From the NCBI GenBank assembly GCA_013334755.1, contig JAAXWX010000020.1, positions 1 through 37,597 on the forward strand: a stretch of DNA of 37,597 bases, written 5' to 3'. How positions within the stretch are numbered: the stretch's first letter is position 1; every line of letters starts with the position of its first letter. Made by a program: the position numbers and the translations under genes. A model generated the notes under the pieces. That model had not been told where the DNA came from and ran no database searches. It worked only from the letters and a program-made list of their open reading frames with translations. The stretch comes from Chlorobiaceae bacterium (GTDB lineage: Bacteria > Bacteroidota > Chlorobiia > Chlorobiales > Chlorobiaceae). Shown here piece after piece: positions 25,237-33,680 of this stretch.

Positions 25237-26406
25237 ATGAGCTGGAAAAACATTATCGGTCAAAAACAACAGATCCGCGTCCTTCAGAAAGCTCTCGAAA
25301 CAGACCGCTTTGCTCATGCCTACCTTTTTACCGGCCCTGACGGGTCGGGAAAAGAGTCGGTGGCATTTGAACTCGCCTCTCTCTTCAACTGCAAATCCAC
25401 AATAGGATCCCACACCGCAGGATCATGCGGTACATGCCCCGACTGCATGCAGATCCAGGCATTCATGCACCCGAATGTGGAGTATATTTTTCCGGTAGAA
25501 TCTTCCTTGCTGGATTCTGGTGATTCCGCAAAAAAAGAGAACAAGCGTTTTACAGAAGCAAAGGAGCGATACGACGGACTGCTTGAACAAAAAAAAGCGA
25601 ACCCCTATCTCTCCCCCGCCATGGAACGCTCCATGGGCATCCTTACCGAGCAGATTGTATCCCTTCAGCATAAGGCGATGTTCATGCCGAATGAGGGAAC
25701 CAAAAAGATCTTCATTATTTCGCAGGCCGAACGGCTGCACCCCTCTGCCGCAAACAAGCTGCTGAAACTGCTCGAAGAGCCGCCCTCCCACGTTGTGTTC
25801 ATTCTCGTCTCTTCAAGGCCGGAAGCACTCCTGCCAACTATTCGCTCACGTTGCCAGGCCGTCAGGTTTTCAAGGGTTACCGCCAACGAACTGCGACTCT
25901 GGCTGAATGAAAACCACCCGGAAATCCTGGAACCGGAGCTGAGTTTTATCGTCAGCTTTTCACGGGGCAATCTCCGGCTTGCGTGGGAACTCATCAACAG
26001 CCGCGACAGTAAAACAGCTGAAACGGCAACCATGCTGCTCCGTAATCAGGCTCTCGACTTCCTGCGCCAGGTACTTACTCCGAGCCGCTTCCACGAAGCC
26101 ATCACCACCTGTGAACAGCATGCCAAAAACATGTCGCGCTCCGACCTCATCCTTTTTCTTGCAGCACTCCTGCTCTTCTTTCAGGATGCCAACCACCGCC
26201 GTATCAATCCGGATTTTCAGGAGCTGAACAACCCCGACATCAGCGACGCCATCAACCGTTTTGCGAAAAACTTTCCCAACCCGGATTTCTTCCAGATCTC
26301 AACGATCACCGAAGAGGCGATCCGCGCGATCGAACGCAACGCCAACCCCCTCCTGGTCATGGCCGCCTTCACCGCCAACATCAAGACGTTGCTGCAGCGC
26401 GCATAA
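25237..26406 (+). CDS. holB: DNA polymerase III subunit delta prime
   Basis: Stator subunit of the clamp loader that places the sliding clamp on DNA. 389 residues with an AAA+ fold. The P-loop GPDGSGKES (33-41) has glutamate after the lysine, a departure from GKT/S that is tolerated in delta prime because it does not hydrolyse ATP. A zinc cluster (C52, C64, C67, C70; SCGTCPDC) follows, then HPSAANKLLKLLEEPP and the IRSRCQ segment that resembles the trans-acting SRC motif. The middle portion (~90-140) contains a charged insertion compared with shorter homologues. Downstream of ilvE with a 16-base gap. Confidence 0.9.
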   Translation: MSWKNIIGQKQQIRVLQKALETDRFAHAYLFTGPDGSGKESVAFELASLFNCKSTIGSHTAGSCGTCPDCMQIQAFMHPNVEYIFPVESSLLDSGDSAKKENKRFTEAKERYDGLLEQKKANPYLSPAMERSMGILTEQIVSLQHKAMFMPNEGTKKIFIISQAERLHPSAANKLLKLLEEPPSHVVFILVSSRPEALLPTIRSRCQAVRFSRVTANELRLWLNENHPEILEPELSFIVSFSRGNLRLAWELINSRDSKTAETATMLLRNQALDFLRQVLTPSRFHEAITTCEQHAKNMSRSDLILFLAALLLFFQDANHRRINPDFQELNNPDISDAINRFAKNFPNPDFFQISTITEEAIRAIERNANPLLVMAAFTANIKTLLQRA

Positions 26407-26420
26407 AAGGTACCTTTAGG

Positions 26421-26440
26421 GATCAATCTGATCTTTTTTT
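26421..26440 (+). terminator. short hairpin with T-run after holB
   Basis: GATCA, a three-base loop, TGATC, then seven T residues, 15 bases after the holB stop. The stem is short and AT-rich, so efficiency is doubtful. Confidence 0.45.
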
Positions 26441-26539
26441 CCCGATATACAGCAGCGATTGAATCAAGCAAACACCAGAACCACAAAACAACTTCCCGCC
26501 GGAAAAGTACAATAAAGTTGCGGGTATCCTGGAAATTTT

Positions 26540-26568
26540 TTGAGCTCCCATAACGATTGTAGTTATTC
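26540..26568 (+). promoter_or_regulatory. candidate promoter for the MFS transporter gene
   Basis: TTGAGC, 17 bases, TTATTC, about 110 bases before the start codon. The -10 match is only fair. The rest of the 272-base gap shows no gene. Confidence 0.35.
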
Positions 26569-26678
26569 AGAGAGCCCCGTCTTCTGCATTTTATCCATGA
26601 CAGCAACGCGGCAATGAAGAGATGAATATTTCATGGAAATGAGCTTCTTCACTGAACTACCTCAAAAGAGATGACTCG

Positions 26679-27899
26679 ATGATCACAGCTCCTTCAAACG
26701 ATCCAGGGCAAACAACATCGGGTGGCAGGGGAAATCGGGCAATGCCGACGGGAATCTGGATCCTTGGACTTGTTTCAATGTTCATGGATATCTCATCCGA
26801 GCTGGTCCATAGTCTTCTTCCGGTCTTCATGACCACTGTTCTCGGAGCATCAATGATGACGATAGGAATGCTTGAAGGCATTGCTGAAGCAACAGCCTCT
26901 GTCACAAAGGTTTTCTCGGGTGCCTTCAGTGACTATCTCGGCAAAAGGAAAATTCCTGTGGTTCTCGGTTATGGACTGAGCGCTCTCACCAAACTGATTT
27001 TTCCTCTTGCCACGGCAATCGGGTGGGTGTTGGCTGCACGCTTTACGGATCGTATCGGCAAGGGAATCCGTGATGCACCCCGGGATGCACTCATCGTAGA
27101 ACTGGTAACGGAGAAATCACGGGGTGCGGCCTATGGTCTTCGCCAGTCTCTGGATTCGGCAGGAGCATTTGCAGGGCCACTTCTTGCACTCATCTTCATG
27201 GCCCTGTTTGCAAACAACATCAAAGCTGTGCTCTGGGTGGCGGTCATACCCGCCTGCATAGCAGTTACTCTGCTGGTACTGGGAGTTCATGAGCCGGATA
27301 CCAGGGAGAAGAGCACAGGAGAGCGCAACCGCCTCACCCTCGCTGATGCAGGACGCCTTTCTCATCGTTACTGGCTCGTGGTTGCACTTGGCAGCGTACT
27401 TACCCTTGCCCGATTCAGCGATGCATTTCTGGTGCTCCGTGCGCAGAACCTTGGACTCACTCCGGGTTTCGTGCCGCTGATTATGATTGTGATGAATGTT
27501 GTTTATGCCCTGTTCTCCTACCCTGCAGGCCGGGCAGCCGACCGGTTGCATCCCAGGCTGCTCCTGATACCGGGAACCGCTATGCTTATGGTCTCCGATA
27601 TCGTCCTGGCCTTTGCGGAAACACCGCTTGTTGCTCTTGCCGGTGCAGAACTTTGGGGAGTGCACATGGCATTGACTCAGGGTCTGCTCTCAAAACTAAT
27701 CGCCGACACTGCTCCTGACGAGCTGCGTGGAACTGCTTTCGGTATCTTCAATCTGATCAGCGGAGGCGCTCTCCTGATTTCAAGTATGATCGCAGGCGCG
27801 CTCTGGAGCATATCCGGTGCATCGGCCACATTTATGGCAGGAGCTCTATTCGCTGCATTTGCTGCCGTCGGATTGCTCTTTTACCCCTCGAAAACATGA
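26679..27899 (+). CDS. major facilitator superfamily transporter
   Basis: 406 residues with about 12 membrane helices. The cytoplasmic loop between helices two and three reads GAFSDYLGKRK, and the next one carries ARFTDRIGKGIRDAPRDALI, a signature of a bacterial MFS subgroup whose substrates are mostly unassigned. The second half repeats the loop as SYPAGRAADRLHPR. About 20 polar residues precede the first helix. No neighbour indicates a substrate; the gene lies between holB and the convergent cutA. Drug or metabolite efflux is the default guess for the family and should not be taken further. Confidence 0.85.
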   Translation: MITAPSNDPGQTTSGGRGNRAMPTGIWILGLVSMFMDISSELVHSLLPVFMTTVLGASMMTIGMLEGIAEATASVTKVFSGAFSDYLGKRKIPVVLGYGLSALTKLIFPLATAIGWVLAARFTDRIGKGIRDAPRDALIVELVTEKSRGAAYGLRQSLDSAGAFAGPLLALIFMALFANNIKAVLWVAVIPACIAVTLLVLGVHEPDTREKSTGERNRLTLADAGRLSHRYWLVVALGSVLTLARFSDAFLVLRAQNLGLTPGFVPLIMIVMNVVYALFSYPAGRAADRLHPRLLLIPGTAMLMVSDIVLAFAETPLVALAGAELWGVHMALTQGLLSKLIADTAPDELRGTAFGIFNLISGGALLISSMIAGALWSISGASATFMAGALFAAFAAVGLLFYPSKT

Positions 27900-27963
27900 A
27901 CTTCCTGCGCAGGTATCAACTGTACGATTACCGTAAAAAGTTTTATTAACCCTTGGAAATCCT

Positions 27964-28344
27964 TCACTGTACCTGATCAGTTCCTGGAGACGACTGACGT
28001 TCGTCACTCCCTGTCACCGGCCTATCCCGACGGGTGGTCGAGTCGAGCCAGTTGAGATAACCTGGCAATCCGCCGGTTATGGGCAGTTTAATGATTTCAG
28101 GCACGTCATAGGGATGATATTCCTCGATGTAGGCTTCGAGTTTGCTGTATCGGGCTTCTGTGGTCTTGATGGAGAGAAGCACTTCACTCTCTTTCTGCAG
28201 CCCCTCTTCCCAGAAAAAATAGCTCCGGATATCGGCCATCTGAACGCAGGCCGCAAGATGGTTGCTGAGAATGCCTTCAGCCATGTTTTCGGCCTCGTCC
28301 TGGTCAGGGACAGTGGTTATAACCATACAATAACTGCTTTCCAT
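27964..28344 (-). CDS. cutA: CutA1 divalent-cation tolerance family protein
   Basis: 126 residues. CutA1 proteins are very stable trimers with a ferredoxin-like fold related to PII signalling proteins. Hallmarks are NHLAACVQ (~28-35), the IRSYFFWEEG segment, LLSIKTTE and HPYDVPEIIKLPI (~77-89) followed by YLNWL. The name comes from copper tolerance in E. coli, but a direct metal role remains debated. The last ~25 residues are polar and look disordered, longer than usual. It follows the M24 peptidase gene after 24 bases and is probably in the same transcript. Confidence 0.93.
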   Translation of the reverse strand: MESSYCMVITTVPDQDEAENMAEGILSNHLAACVQMADIRSYFFWEEGLQKESEVLLSIKTTEARYSKLEAYIEEYHPYDVPEIIKLPITGGLPGYLNWLDSTTRRDRPVTGSDERQSSPGTDQVQ

Positions 28345-28368
28345 ATGCTTCGGGGTTTTGTCAAAACA

Positions 28369-29418
28369 TTACAACTCGATAAGCTCTTTACTCATGCGCT
28401 GCAAAGGAATCGCTCCATGAGGGCCCATCACTACCGTATCCTCGATACGCACTCCGAATTTTCCCGGAAGGTAAATACCCGGCTCAATGGTAAAAAGCAT
28501 ATTTTCCTGCAGCGTATACTCCCCTTTCGGGCTGATCCGTGGCTCTTCATGCACTTCAAGACCAACACCGTGCCCAAGGCCATGCCCGAACTCATCTGCA
28601 TAACCATGTTCGGCAATAAACTGGCGAACCTTTTGATCAAGCTCTTTGGCCGTCATACCACATCGAGCCGAAGCAACACCAAGTGCCTGCGCTTCCTGTA
28701 CGATACGATATATTTCACGCGCCTCGCCTGAAACATGCCCAAGCGCTACGGTTCTTGTCTGATCGGAAGCATACCCTTCATAGATGCAGCCAATATCAAG
28801 CACAATGAGCTCTCCTTGCTTGAACCGGGCTTTCGATGGTGATGCATGGGGCATTGCAGAACGAGCTCCCCCTGCTACAATAGGGTCAAAAGAGTCTTTT
28901 TCAGCACCAAGCTTTTTATGCTGGTAGGTAATCTCTGCGGCAATATCAAGCTCCGTCACTGACGGTGAAATCATGGACAACACGTGTTCAAGCACAAGTT
29001 CACTGATTTCTGCAGCACGACGCATTTTCATGAGCTCAGTCTCATTCTTGATCATTCTGAATTCTTCGAAAAAAGAGTCAACGGGTATCACCTGCTGTTT
29101 GCCAAGAATCTGTTCGATAAGCCGGGTTGCCTCATGCCAGGTTACATTATCGGACTGAAGCGCAACGGTTTTTCCGAGAGGATAGCGGCCGGAACCAAGC
29201 TCTGCGGCAAATCCATCAGTGGCAATAACAGTTTCAGCCACAACGACTTCCCCGGCGGCCTGCTCCTTGTAGCGAAAATCGGTAAACAACCAGCTTTTTT
29301 CACTGGTAATCAGCGCTCTCGCATTAGAGCCGCTAAAACCTGTCAGCCACCGGATAACTGCGAGATCAGTAACAATAATTGCATCAAGAGCCTGATTCAT
29401 CATTTTCCTCAAAACCAT
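28369..29418 (-). CDS. M24 family aminopeptidase (Xaa-Pro dipeptidase/aminopeptidase P type)
   Basis: Cleaves peptides at Xaa-Pro bonds with a two-metal centre. The N-terminal creatinase-like domain (WLTGFSGSNARALI, TDFRYKEQA) and the C-terminal pita-bread domain are both present. All five metal ligands are visible: D in IVLDIG, D in ASDQTRTV, H in EFGHGLGHGVGLEVHE, E in TIEPGIY and E in RIEDTVV. The chosen ATG gives 349 residues, near the length of YqhT-type homologues, and has GAAGAGG eight bases upstream. The frame runs 22 codons further to an ATG at 29484, with no clear binding site, so that longer form is less likely. The promoter should lie in the gap shared with trpD. Confidence 0.9.
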   Translation of the reverse strand: MVLRKMMNQALDAIIVTDLAVIRWLTGFSGSNARALITSEKSWLFTDFRYKEQAAGEVVVAETVIATDGFAAELGSGRYPLGKTVALQSDNVTWHEATRLIEQILGKQQVIPVDSFFEEFRMIKNETELMKMRRAAEISELVLEHVLSMISPSVTELDIAAEITYQHKKLGAEKDSFDPIVAGGARSAMPHASPSKARFKQGELIVLDIGCIYEGYASDQTRTVALGHVSGEAREIYRIVQEAQALGVASARCGMTAKELDQKVRQFIAEHGYADEFGHGLGHGVGLEVHEEPRISPKGEYTLQENMLFTIEPGIYLPGKFGVRIEDTVVMGPHGAIPLQRMSKELIEL

Positions 29419-29530
29419 GCTTAAGGCCTCTTCCCGGTATATCGTTATCTGCTGATTATCCATGAGTAACATACAATGATTCATAAAAAAACAGGGATTA
29501 TTCCATGACGGCCACGTTCAAGGGAATCAA

Positions 29531-29586
29531 TTCTCTTTATTATTTACATTTACATCAATTCTTGTTATTATTTACATTTACAAAAT
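29531..29586 (+). repeat. tandem 28-base direct repeat upstream of trpD
   Basis: Two adjoining 28-base units share a perfect 18-base core, TTATTATTTACATTTACA, at 29537-29554 and 29565-29582. The units differ at a few flanking positions. The repeat spans the promoter of trpD and lies in the divergent region with the M24 peptidase gene. It could be a tandem operator or simply a local duplication. Confidence 0.85.
29543..29571 (+). promoter_or_regulatory. sigma-70-like promoter for trpD built from the tandem repeat
   Basis: TTTACA in the first repeat unit, 17 bases, and TATTAT in the second unit. The predicted transcript would start near 29578, about 38 bases before the chosen trpD ATG and well inside the longer open frame that begins at 29505. 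Confidence 0.65.
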
Positions 29587-29615
29587 TCATCATCATTTGC
29601 CAACCGATCAGTTGC

Positions 29616-30671
29616 ATGCCACAAAAAAAGTTACTTCAAAAACTGCTTGCAGGAGAACATTTTTCACAGGAAGAGATGACCTTCTGCATGAACAGCATCA
29701 TGGATGGCCTCTTTTCCGAGGTTGTCATTGCGGCATTGCTTGCCCTCCTGCAAAAAAAAGGGGTAACCCCTGTTGAAACTGCCGGCGCATACTACAGTCT
29801 GATGGCAAAAGCCAACACCATTGAGCTCGATGAGGATGCTGTCGATACCTGCGGTACAGGCGGAGACCATGCCGGTACATTTAATATTTCAACGACTGCA
29901 TCAATTATTGCCAACAGTGCCGGTGTCCTCATTGCCAAGCACGGGAACCGTTCGGTTACGAGCAGTTGCGGAAGTGCCGATGTACTGGAAGCGCTCGGCT
30001 TCACTATTGATCTGCCGCCGGAAGCAACAAAAGAGCTTTTTAAGCAGACCGGATTTGCCTTTCTCTTTGCTCCTCTTTACCATCCTTCAATGAAAAGGGT
30101 AGCCAATATCCGCAGGGAATTGGGCATAAGAACGATTTTCAATATTCTCGGACCACTGATTAATCCGGCTCGGGCAAAACGCCAGCTTGTTGGTGTTTTC
30201 AATCAGGAACTGATGGAACTCTATACCGAAGTATTGGTGCAGACAGACGCCCGTCACGCCATGATTGTTCATGCCATGACTGAAGAAGGCATAGCTCTTG
30301 ATGAACCAAGTCTGAACGGGCCGACTCATATTGTCGAGATTCAGAATGGAAGTGTACGAAAGCATACCGTTTATCCTGAAGAGTTCGGATTGACAAGACA
30401 TGCACTCTCGGAAATCCAGGGGGGAGCGAGGGATGAAAACGCGCTCATAATCCATCGGATCCTTGATGGCAGCGCTCCGGCAGCACACATTGATGCCGCC
30501 CTCTTCACCACAGCCATGGCTTGTTTTGTTTCCGGAAAAGCCGGCAGCATTCAGGAAGGTTTCATCATGGCAAGAAAGGCACTTGAAAGCGGTCATACAA
30601 AAAACAAATTTAATGAGATCCTGAAAATTAACACTGAACTCACAGCGAAACACAGGGGGCCTGTAAACTAA
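29616..30671 (+). CDS. trpD: anthranilate phosphoribosyltransferase
   Basis: Transfers the phosphoribosyl group of PRPP to anthranilate, the second committed step of tryptophan synthesis. The chosen ATG gives 351 residues starting [20 protein letters not shown], a normal beginning for the family. PRPP-binding DTCGTGGD (77-84), [21 protein letters not shown] (given here as KHGNRSVTS, 108-116, and [10 protein letters not shown]) and [19 protein letters not shown] are all present; the ALDEP motif supplies metal-binding acids. The open frame runs 37 codons further upstream, but that part is AT-rich repeat and promoter sequence. No other trp gene is in the window, so trpD is separated from any trp operon. 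Confidence 0.95.
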   Translation: MPQKKLLQKLLAGEHFSQEEMTFCMNSIMDGLFSEVVIAALLALLQKKGVTPVETAGAYYSLMAKANTIELDEDAVDTCGTGGDHAGTFNISTTASIIANSAGVLIAKHGNRSVTSSCGSADVLEALGFTIDLPPEATKELFKQTGFAFLFAPLYHPSMKRVANIRRELGIRTIFNILGPLINPARAKRQLVGVFNQELMELYTEVLVQTDARHAMIVHAMTEEGIALDEPSLNGPTHIVEIQNGSVRKHTVYPEEFGLTRHALSEIQGGARDENALIIHRILDGSAPAAHIDAALFTTAMACFVSGKAGSIQEGFIMARKALESGHTKNKFNEILKINTELTAKHRGPVN

Positions 30672-30698
30672 ATTCTTATCTTTTTGTCAAAAAACTTG

Positions 30699-30704
30699 TA
30701 TACT
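30699..30704 (+). promoter_or_regulatory. candidate -10 element for bchG
   Basis: TATACT lies 42 bases before the bchG start. A TTATCT sequence 17 bases upstream (30676-30681) is a poor -35. A near-palindrome, TTTTTGTCAAAAA, occupies 30681-30693 between them. Only the -10 element is convincing. Confidence 0.4.
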
Positions 30705-30745
30705 ATCTGCCTTGTTTTATAGCCAAAGCGAGAACCATTATTCCT

Positions 30746-31738
30746 ATGAACGGACATGACACGCTTCATCCTGAAACGCTGCAAAGCATTGACGAAAAGC
30801 TTCGTCTGTCAGGAGTGAGCGCTGCAAGGCAGAAAACCATCCAGCTCGCTCTTGAGAATGTCAACAAGCCCGGATTCAGGATAGAGCCTTCTGCAATCAT
30901 TCCGCTCATGAAACCGGTTACCTGGTTTCCTCCAATGTGGGCCTTTGCCTGCGGTGTGGTATCAACTGGCGAAAATATTGCCGACAACTGGTCTATTCTC
31001 CTGCGAGGCATCCTTCTTGCCGGTCCGCTCATGTGCGCCATGTCGCAGACCATGAATGACTACTTTGACCGTGAGGTTGATGCCATCAATGAACCCGACC
31101 GACCAATCCCTGCCGGTAAAATCTCAAAATCTGCCAGTTGGCTCATTACGTTTGCGCTTATTGTTACCGGTTTTCTTGTTGCACTCTCCATTCACCCTTA
31201 TGTCGTCGTCATTGCTTTTGTCGGTGTACTCATGTCACACGCCTATTCCGGCCCGCCAATCAGGGCAAAAAGGAACGGCTGGTTCGGCAACCTTATTGTA
31301 GGACTTGCCTATGAGGGCGTAGCCTGGCTGACAGGCAGTTTTGCCATTACACAGGGAGTTCCATCGGGTGAGACCATCGCTCTTGCTATTATTTTTTCAC
31401 TTGGAGCGCATGGCATCATGACACTGAACGACTTCAAATCCATAGTTGGTGACACCATCCGCAAGGTAGACTCAATCCCTGTACAGCTTGGCGAAAAGAA
31501 AGCCGCCATCCTTGCCGCTATTGTCATGGATGTTGCTCAACTTTCAGCTATCGCTATCCTTATTGCCAAAGGCTCCATAACCACTACGGTGATTGCCCTG
31601 ATCCTGCTGGTTGCCCAGTTGCCCATGCAGAAGATTCTCATTGCACATCCCAAGGAGAAAGCAATCTGGTATAATGCTTTCGGCACCCTGCTCTATGTTT
31701 TATCCATGATGGTTTGCGCTGTAGGCATACGACCGTAA
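30746..31738 (+). CDS. bchG: bacteriochlorophyll a synthase (geranylgeranyl/phytyl transferase)
   Basis: Attaches the isoprenoid tail to bacteriochlorophyllide a in the membrane, the last stage of pigment synthesis. 330 residues with roughly eight or nine helices of the UbiA prenyltransferase fold. The first Asp-rich motif is N104-DYFDREVD112 with AINEPDRPIPAG after it; the second is GAHGIMTLNDFKS. Of the related enzymes in green sulfur bacteria (BchG, ChlG, BchK), the motifs LMKPVTWFPPMWAFACGVVS, AYEGVAWLTGSF and IWYNAFGTLLYVLSMM resemble purple-bacterial BchG as I recall it, so BchG is preferred. It lies between trpD and rpmB, away from any photosynthesis gene cluster in this window. This is the strongest clue to the organism. 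Confidence 0.9.
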   Translation: MNGHDTLHPETLQSIDEKLRLSGVSAARQKTIQLALENVNKPGFRIEPSAIIPLMKPVTWFPPMWAFACGVVSTGENIADNWSILLRGILLAGPLMCAMSQTMNDYFDREVDAINEPDRPIPAGKISKSASWLITFALIVTGFLVALSIHPYVVVIAFVGVLMSHAYSGPPIRAKRNGWFGNLIVGLAYEGVAWLTGSFAITQGVPSGETIALAIIFSLGAHGIMTLNDFKSIVGDTIRKVDSIPVQLGEKKAAILAAIVMDVAQLSAIAILIAKGSITTTVIALILLVAQLPMQKILIAHPKEKAIWYNAFGTLLYVLSMMVCAVGIRP

Positions 31739-31767
31739 AACAATACTTTTCCGGTTTATAAAACTAT

Positions 31768-31776
31768 TGTTATATT
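31768..31776 (+). promoter_or_regulatory. extended -10 promoter element for rpmB
   Basis: TG-T-TATATT, an extended -10 element, 35 bases before the rpmB ATG. TTTCCG at the -35 distance (17-base spacing) is a weak match, which fits an extended -10 promoter. Confidence 0.45.
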
Positions 31777-31810
31777 CCGGTTCGTTTTTTTAACACCAAT
31801 TGATTGCACC

Positions 31811-32029
31811 ATGTCAAAAGTTTGCTTACTGACCGGTAAAAGACCCATATACGGCAATACGGTATCCCATGCGAATAACCATGTCCGTACCCGTTTTGAG
31901 CCGAATCTCCATACCAAAAGAATCTGGATCGAAGAGGAAAAACGGTTTGTAAAGGTCAAGCTTTCCGCAAAAGCCATGAAAATTATCGCTAAAACCGGAA
32001 CCGCTGCTCTCGCTAAGCTCCTGAAGTAA
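31811..32029 (+). CDS. rpmB: ribosomal protein L28 (bL28)
   Basis: 72 residues, basic, with the family opening [16 protein letters not shown], the SHANN segment and [11 protein letters not shown]. Only the first cysteine (C5) of the zinc-binding forms is retained, so this looks like a zinc-independent L28. The usual partner rpmG (L33) is not next to it. It ends 44 bases before a clear intrinsic terminator. Confidence 0.96.
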   Translation: MSKVCLLTGKRPIYGNTVSHANNHVRTRFEPNLHTKRIWIEEEKRFVKVKLSAKAMKIIAKTGTAALAKLLK

Positions 32030-32073
32030 GGCACAGGCAAAACCGGTTATAAAAGATTTTTCAATATCTTGTA

Positions 32074-32106
32074 AAGGCTCAATCATACACTGGTTGAGCT
32101 TTTTTT
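32074..32106 (+). terminator. intrinsic terminator after rpmB, abutting the rnhA start
   Basis: AAGGCTCAA, an 11-base loop, TTGAGCTTT, then a run of T residues to 32106. Nine pairs including one G-T wobble. The rnhA ATG lies only four bases after the T-run, so the hairpin is also the immediate leader of rnhA. Confidence 0.8.
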
Positions 32107-32110
32107 ATCG

Positions 32111-32551
32111 ATGGAAAAAAAGATAATTATCTACACCGACGGAGCCTGCAGCGGCAATCCCGGGCCTGGTGGCTGGGGAGCAGTGCTGATGTACGGCACT
32201 TCGATTCGTGAAATATCGGGTTATTCGCCGGCCACGACCAATAACCGTATGGAACTCAGCGCCGCAATTGAAGCACTCGAAGCACTCAAGGAACCCTGCA
32301 CGGTAGACTTGTACAGCGATTCAAGCTATCTTGTCAACGCCATTAACGAAGGGTGGCTGAAACGCTGGACCATCAACAACTGGAAAACATCCACAAAAAA
32401 AAATGTTGAAAATATCGACCTGTGGCAAAAAATCCTGAAGTTGCTTAAATTGCATGACATAAGATTCCACAAAGTCAAGGGCCATAGCGATAACCCGTAC
32501 AACAACCGCTGCGACACACTTGCCCGCGAGGCCATCAAAAGAAAATCATAA
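32111..32551 (+). CDS. rnhA: ribonuclease HI
   Basis: Degrades RNA in RNA-DNA hybrids. 146 residues with catalytic acids D10 ([17 protein letters not shown]), E48 ([13 protein letters not shown]), D70 ([12 protein letters not shown]) and D135, plus the loop histidine H125 in VKGHSDN, all spaced as in E. coli. The start is certain from the family alignment, yet it sits four bases after the T-run of the rpmB terminator and has no ribosome binding site outside that hairpin. Expression therefore depends on read-through or on a leaderless transcript. The following gene starts 11 bases after the stop. Confidence 0.97.
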   Translation: MEKKIIIYTDGACSGNPGPGGWGAVLMYGTSIREISGYSPATTNNRMELSAAIEALEALKEPCTVDLYSDSSYLVNAINEGWLKRWTINNWKTSTKKNVENIDLWQKILKLLKLHDIRFHKVKGHSDNPYNNRCDTLAREAIKRKS

Positions 32552-32562
32552 TCAGTTGATGT

Positions 32563-33603
32563 ATGGAGAGCAATAGTCTACCTGAAGTCACACCGGAAAA
32601 ACGCTCCCTGAAAAAAGGGGCGGGGCTTCTTCTGTCCATCAGTGTCATCGGTACGATATGCTTTCTGCTGGTGGTTCTCTGGATAAACTGGTCGAAACCC
32701 CGGCTGCAGCCTGAACCATTAAGCCCTGAACTTAAGGCCAATATTGATCGGATTCCGGGAAGGTCAGATGCACTGATATACTTAGGCCTGAAAGACATCC
32801 GGGAAAGCAGGTTCTGGAAGGAAATCATTCCGGATTCTCTGAAAAAGGCCCCGCTCTTCAAGCCTCAAGGCCGGCTCGACACGCTCATGAGAGCGGCAAA
32901 TATTAATCCCTCGCTCGATATCGACACCCTGGTGATCAGCTTCAAGCGGCATGGGTACAAAGAGCAGAACTATCTTGGTATTGTATGGGGACCATTCTCA
33001 AAAAAACTACCGGAATCGTTTCTCAGAACCAACAGTACGGCTGCTGAAAAGATCGGTGGCCGCCAGTGTTACGCATTCGACAGCACATTCTGGCTCTGCC
33101 CGATGGGACCAAGGCAGATAGCCGTAACAAACAACAGGAAAATGCTTGAAGAGTTCCTGGTACCGACCGGCAGTTTTCTTCAGCGGGATTCACTCTCTGC
33201 GGCCCTTGTCAACAAGGCGCTCTACAAATCGCATCTCTGGTTTGCGCTGCCCTCCGCTGCCTGGACCATCGGAGCCCTGCAAAGCCTCACCTCGACCAAT
33301 CAGGGAATAAAAACACTCGGCAACCTGAACCGCATTCAGAATCTTGCTTTCTCGGTAAAGTTCAACGACGGGATTGAAGGACAAAGCGAATGGGTATATA
33401 AAACCCGCCGGGCAGCATTTTTTGCCTCAACATTCCTCTGGGGAGCCGTCAAGCTTTCGGAAATCTCAGGCACGAGAACAAACGAACAGACCATACAACT
33501 GCTGAAAAAAATCGAGATCAGACAGAACCTTGAATCAGTTCTTATTCATACAGACATTCCCATCGAGTTTTTTCAGAGTGCCAAACAAAAAAAGCAGCAC
33601 TGA
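32563..33603 (+). CDS. membrane-anchored protein of unknown function
   Basis: 346 residues: a short basic cytoplasmic end, one membrane helix (~20-42, GLLLSISVIGTICFLLVVLW), then a large domain predicted to lie in the periplasm. The domain alternates strands and helices, with segments such as ALIYLGLKDIRESRFWKE, KIGGRQCYAF and LWFALPSAAW; it has few cysteines and no recognisable catalytic motif. I do not recognise a family; it vaguely recalls DUF3352-like periplasmic domains. It starts 11 bases after rnhA and probably shares its transcript. The convergent tilS ends 77 bases away with no clear terminator. Confidence 0.7.
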   Translation: MESNSLPEVTPEKRSLKKGAGLLLSISVIGTICFLLVVLWINWSKPRLQPEPLSPELKANIDRIPGRSDALIYLGLKDIRESRFWKEIIPDSLKKAPLFKPQGRLDTLMRAANINPSLDIDTLVISFKRHGYKEQNYLGIVWGPFSKKLPESFLRTNSTAAEKIGGRQCYAFDSTFWLCPMGPRQIAVTNNRKMLEEFLVPTGSFLQRDSLSAALVNKALYKSHLWFALPSAAWTIGALQSLTSTNQGIKTLGNLNRIQNLAFSVKFNDGIEGQSEWVYKTRRAAFFASTFLWGAVKLSEISGTRTNEQTIQLLKKIEIRQNLESVLIHTDIPIEFFQSAKQKKQH

Positions 33604-33680
33604 GCATCGTAAAAAATCTCCTGAGAAGCTGAACGTTGCTCTGCATGGAAAACCCCTGAAGAATGCCTCCCTGCAGCTTT

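Noticed and set aside
25333-25359. P-loop of delta prime lacks the usual threonine/serine after lysine
   Set aside because: Delta prime does not hydrolyse ATP and the family tolerates changes here, so it is not a sign of a broken gene.
29505-29615. 37-codon N-terminal extension of TrpD
   Set aside because: It consists of repeat and promoter sequence, and TrpD homologues begin at the later ATG.
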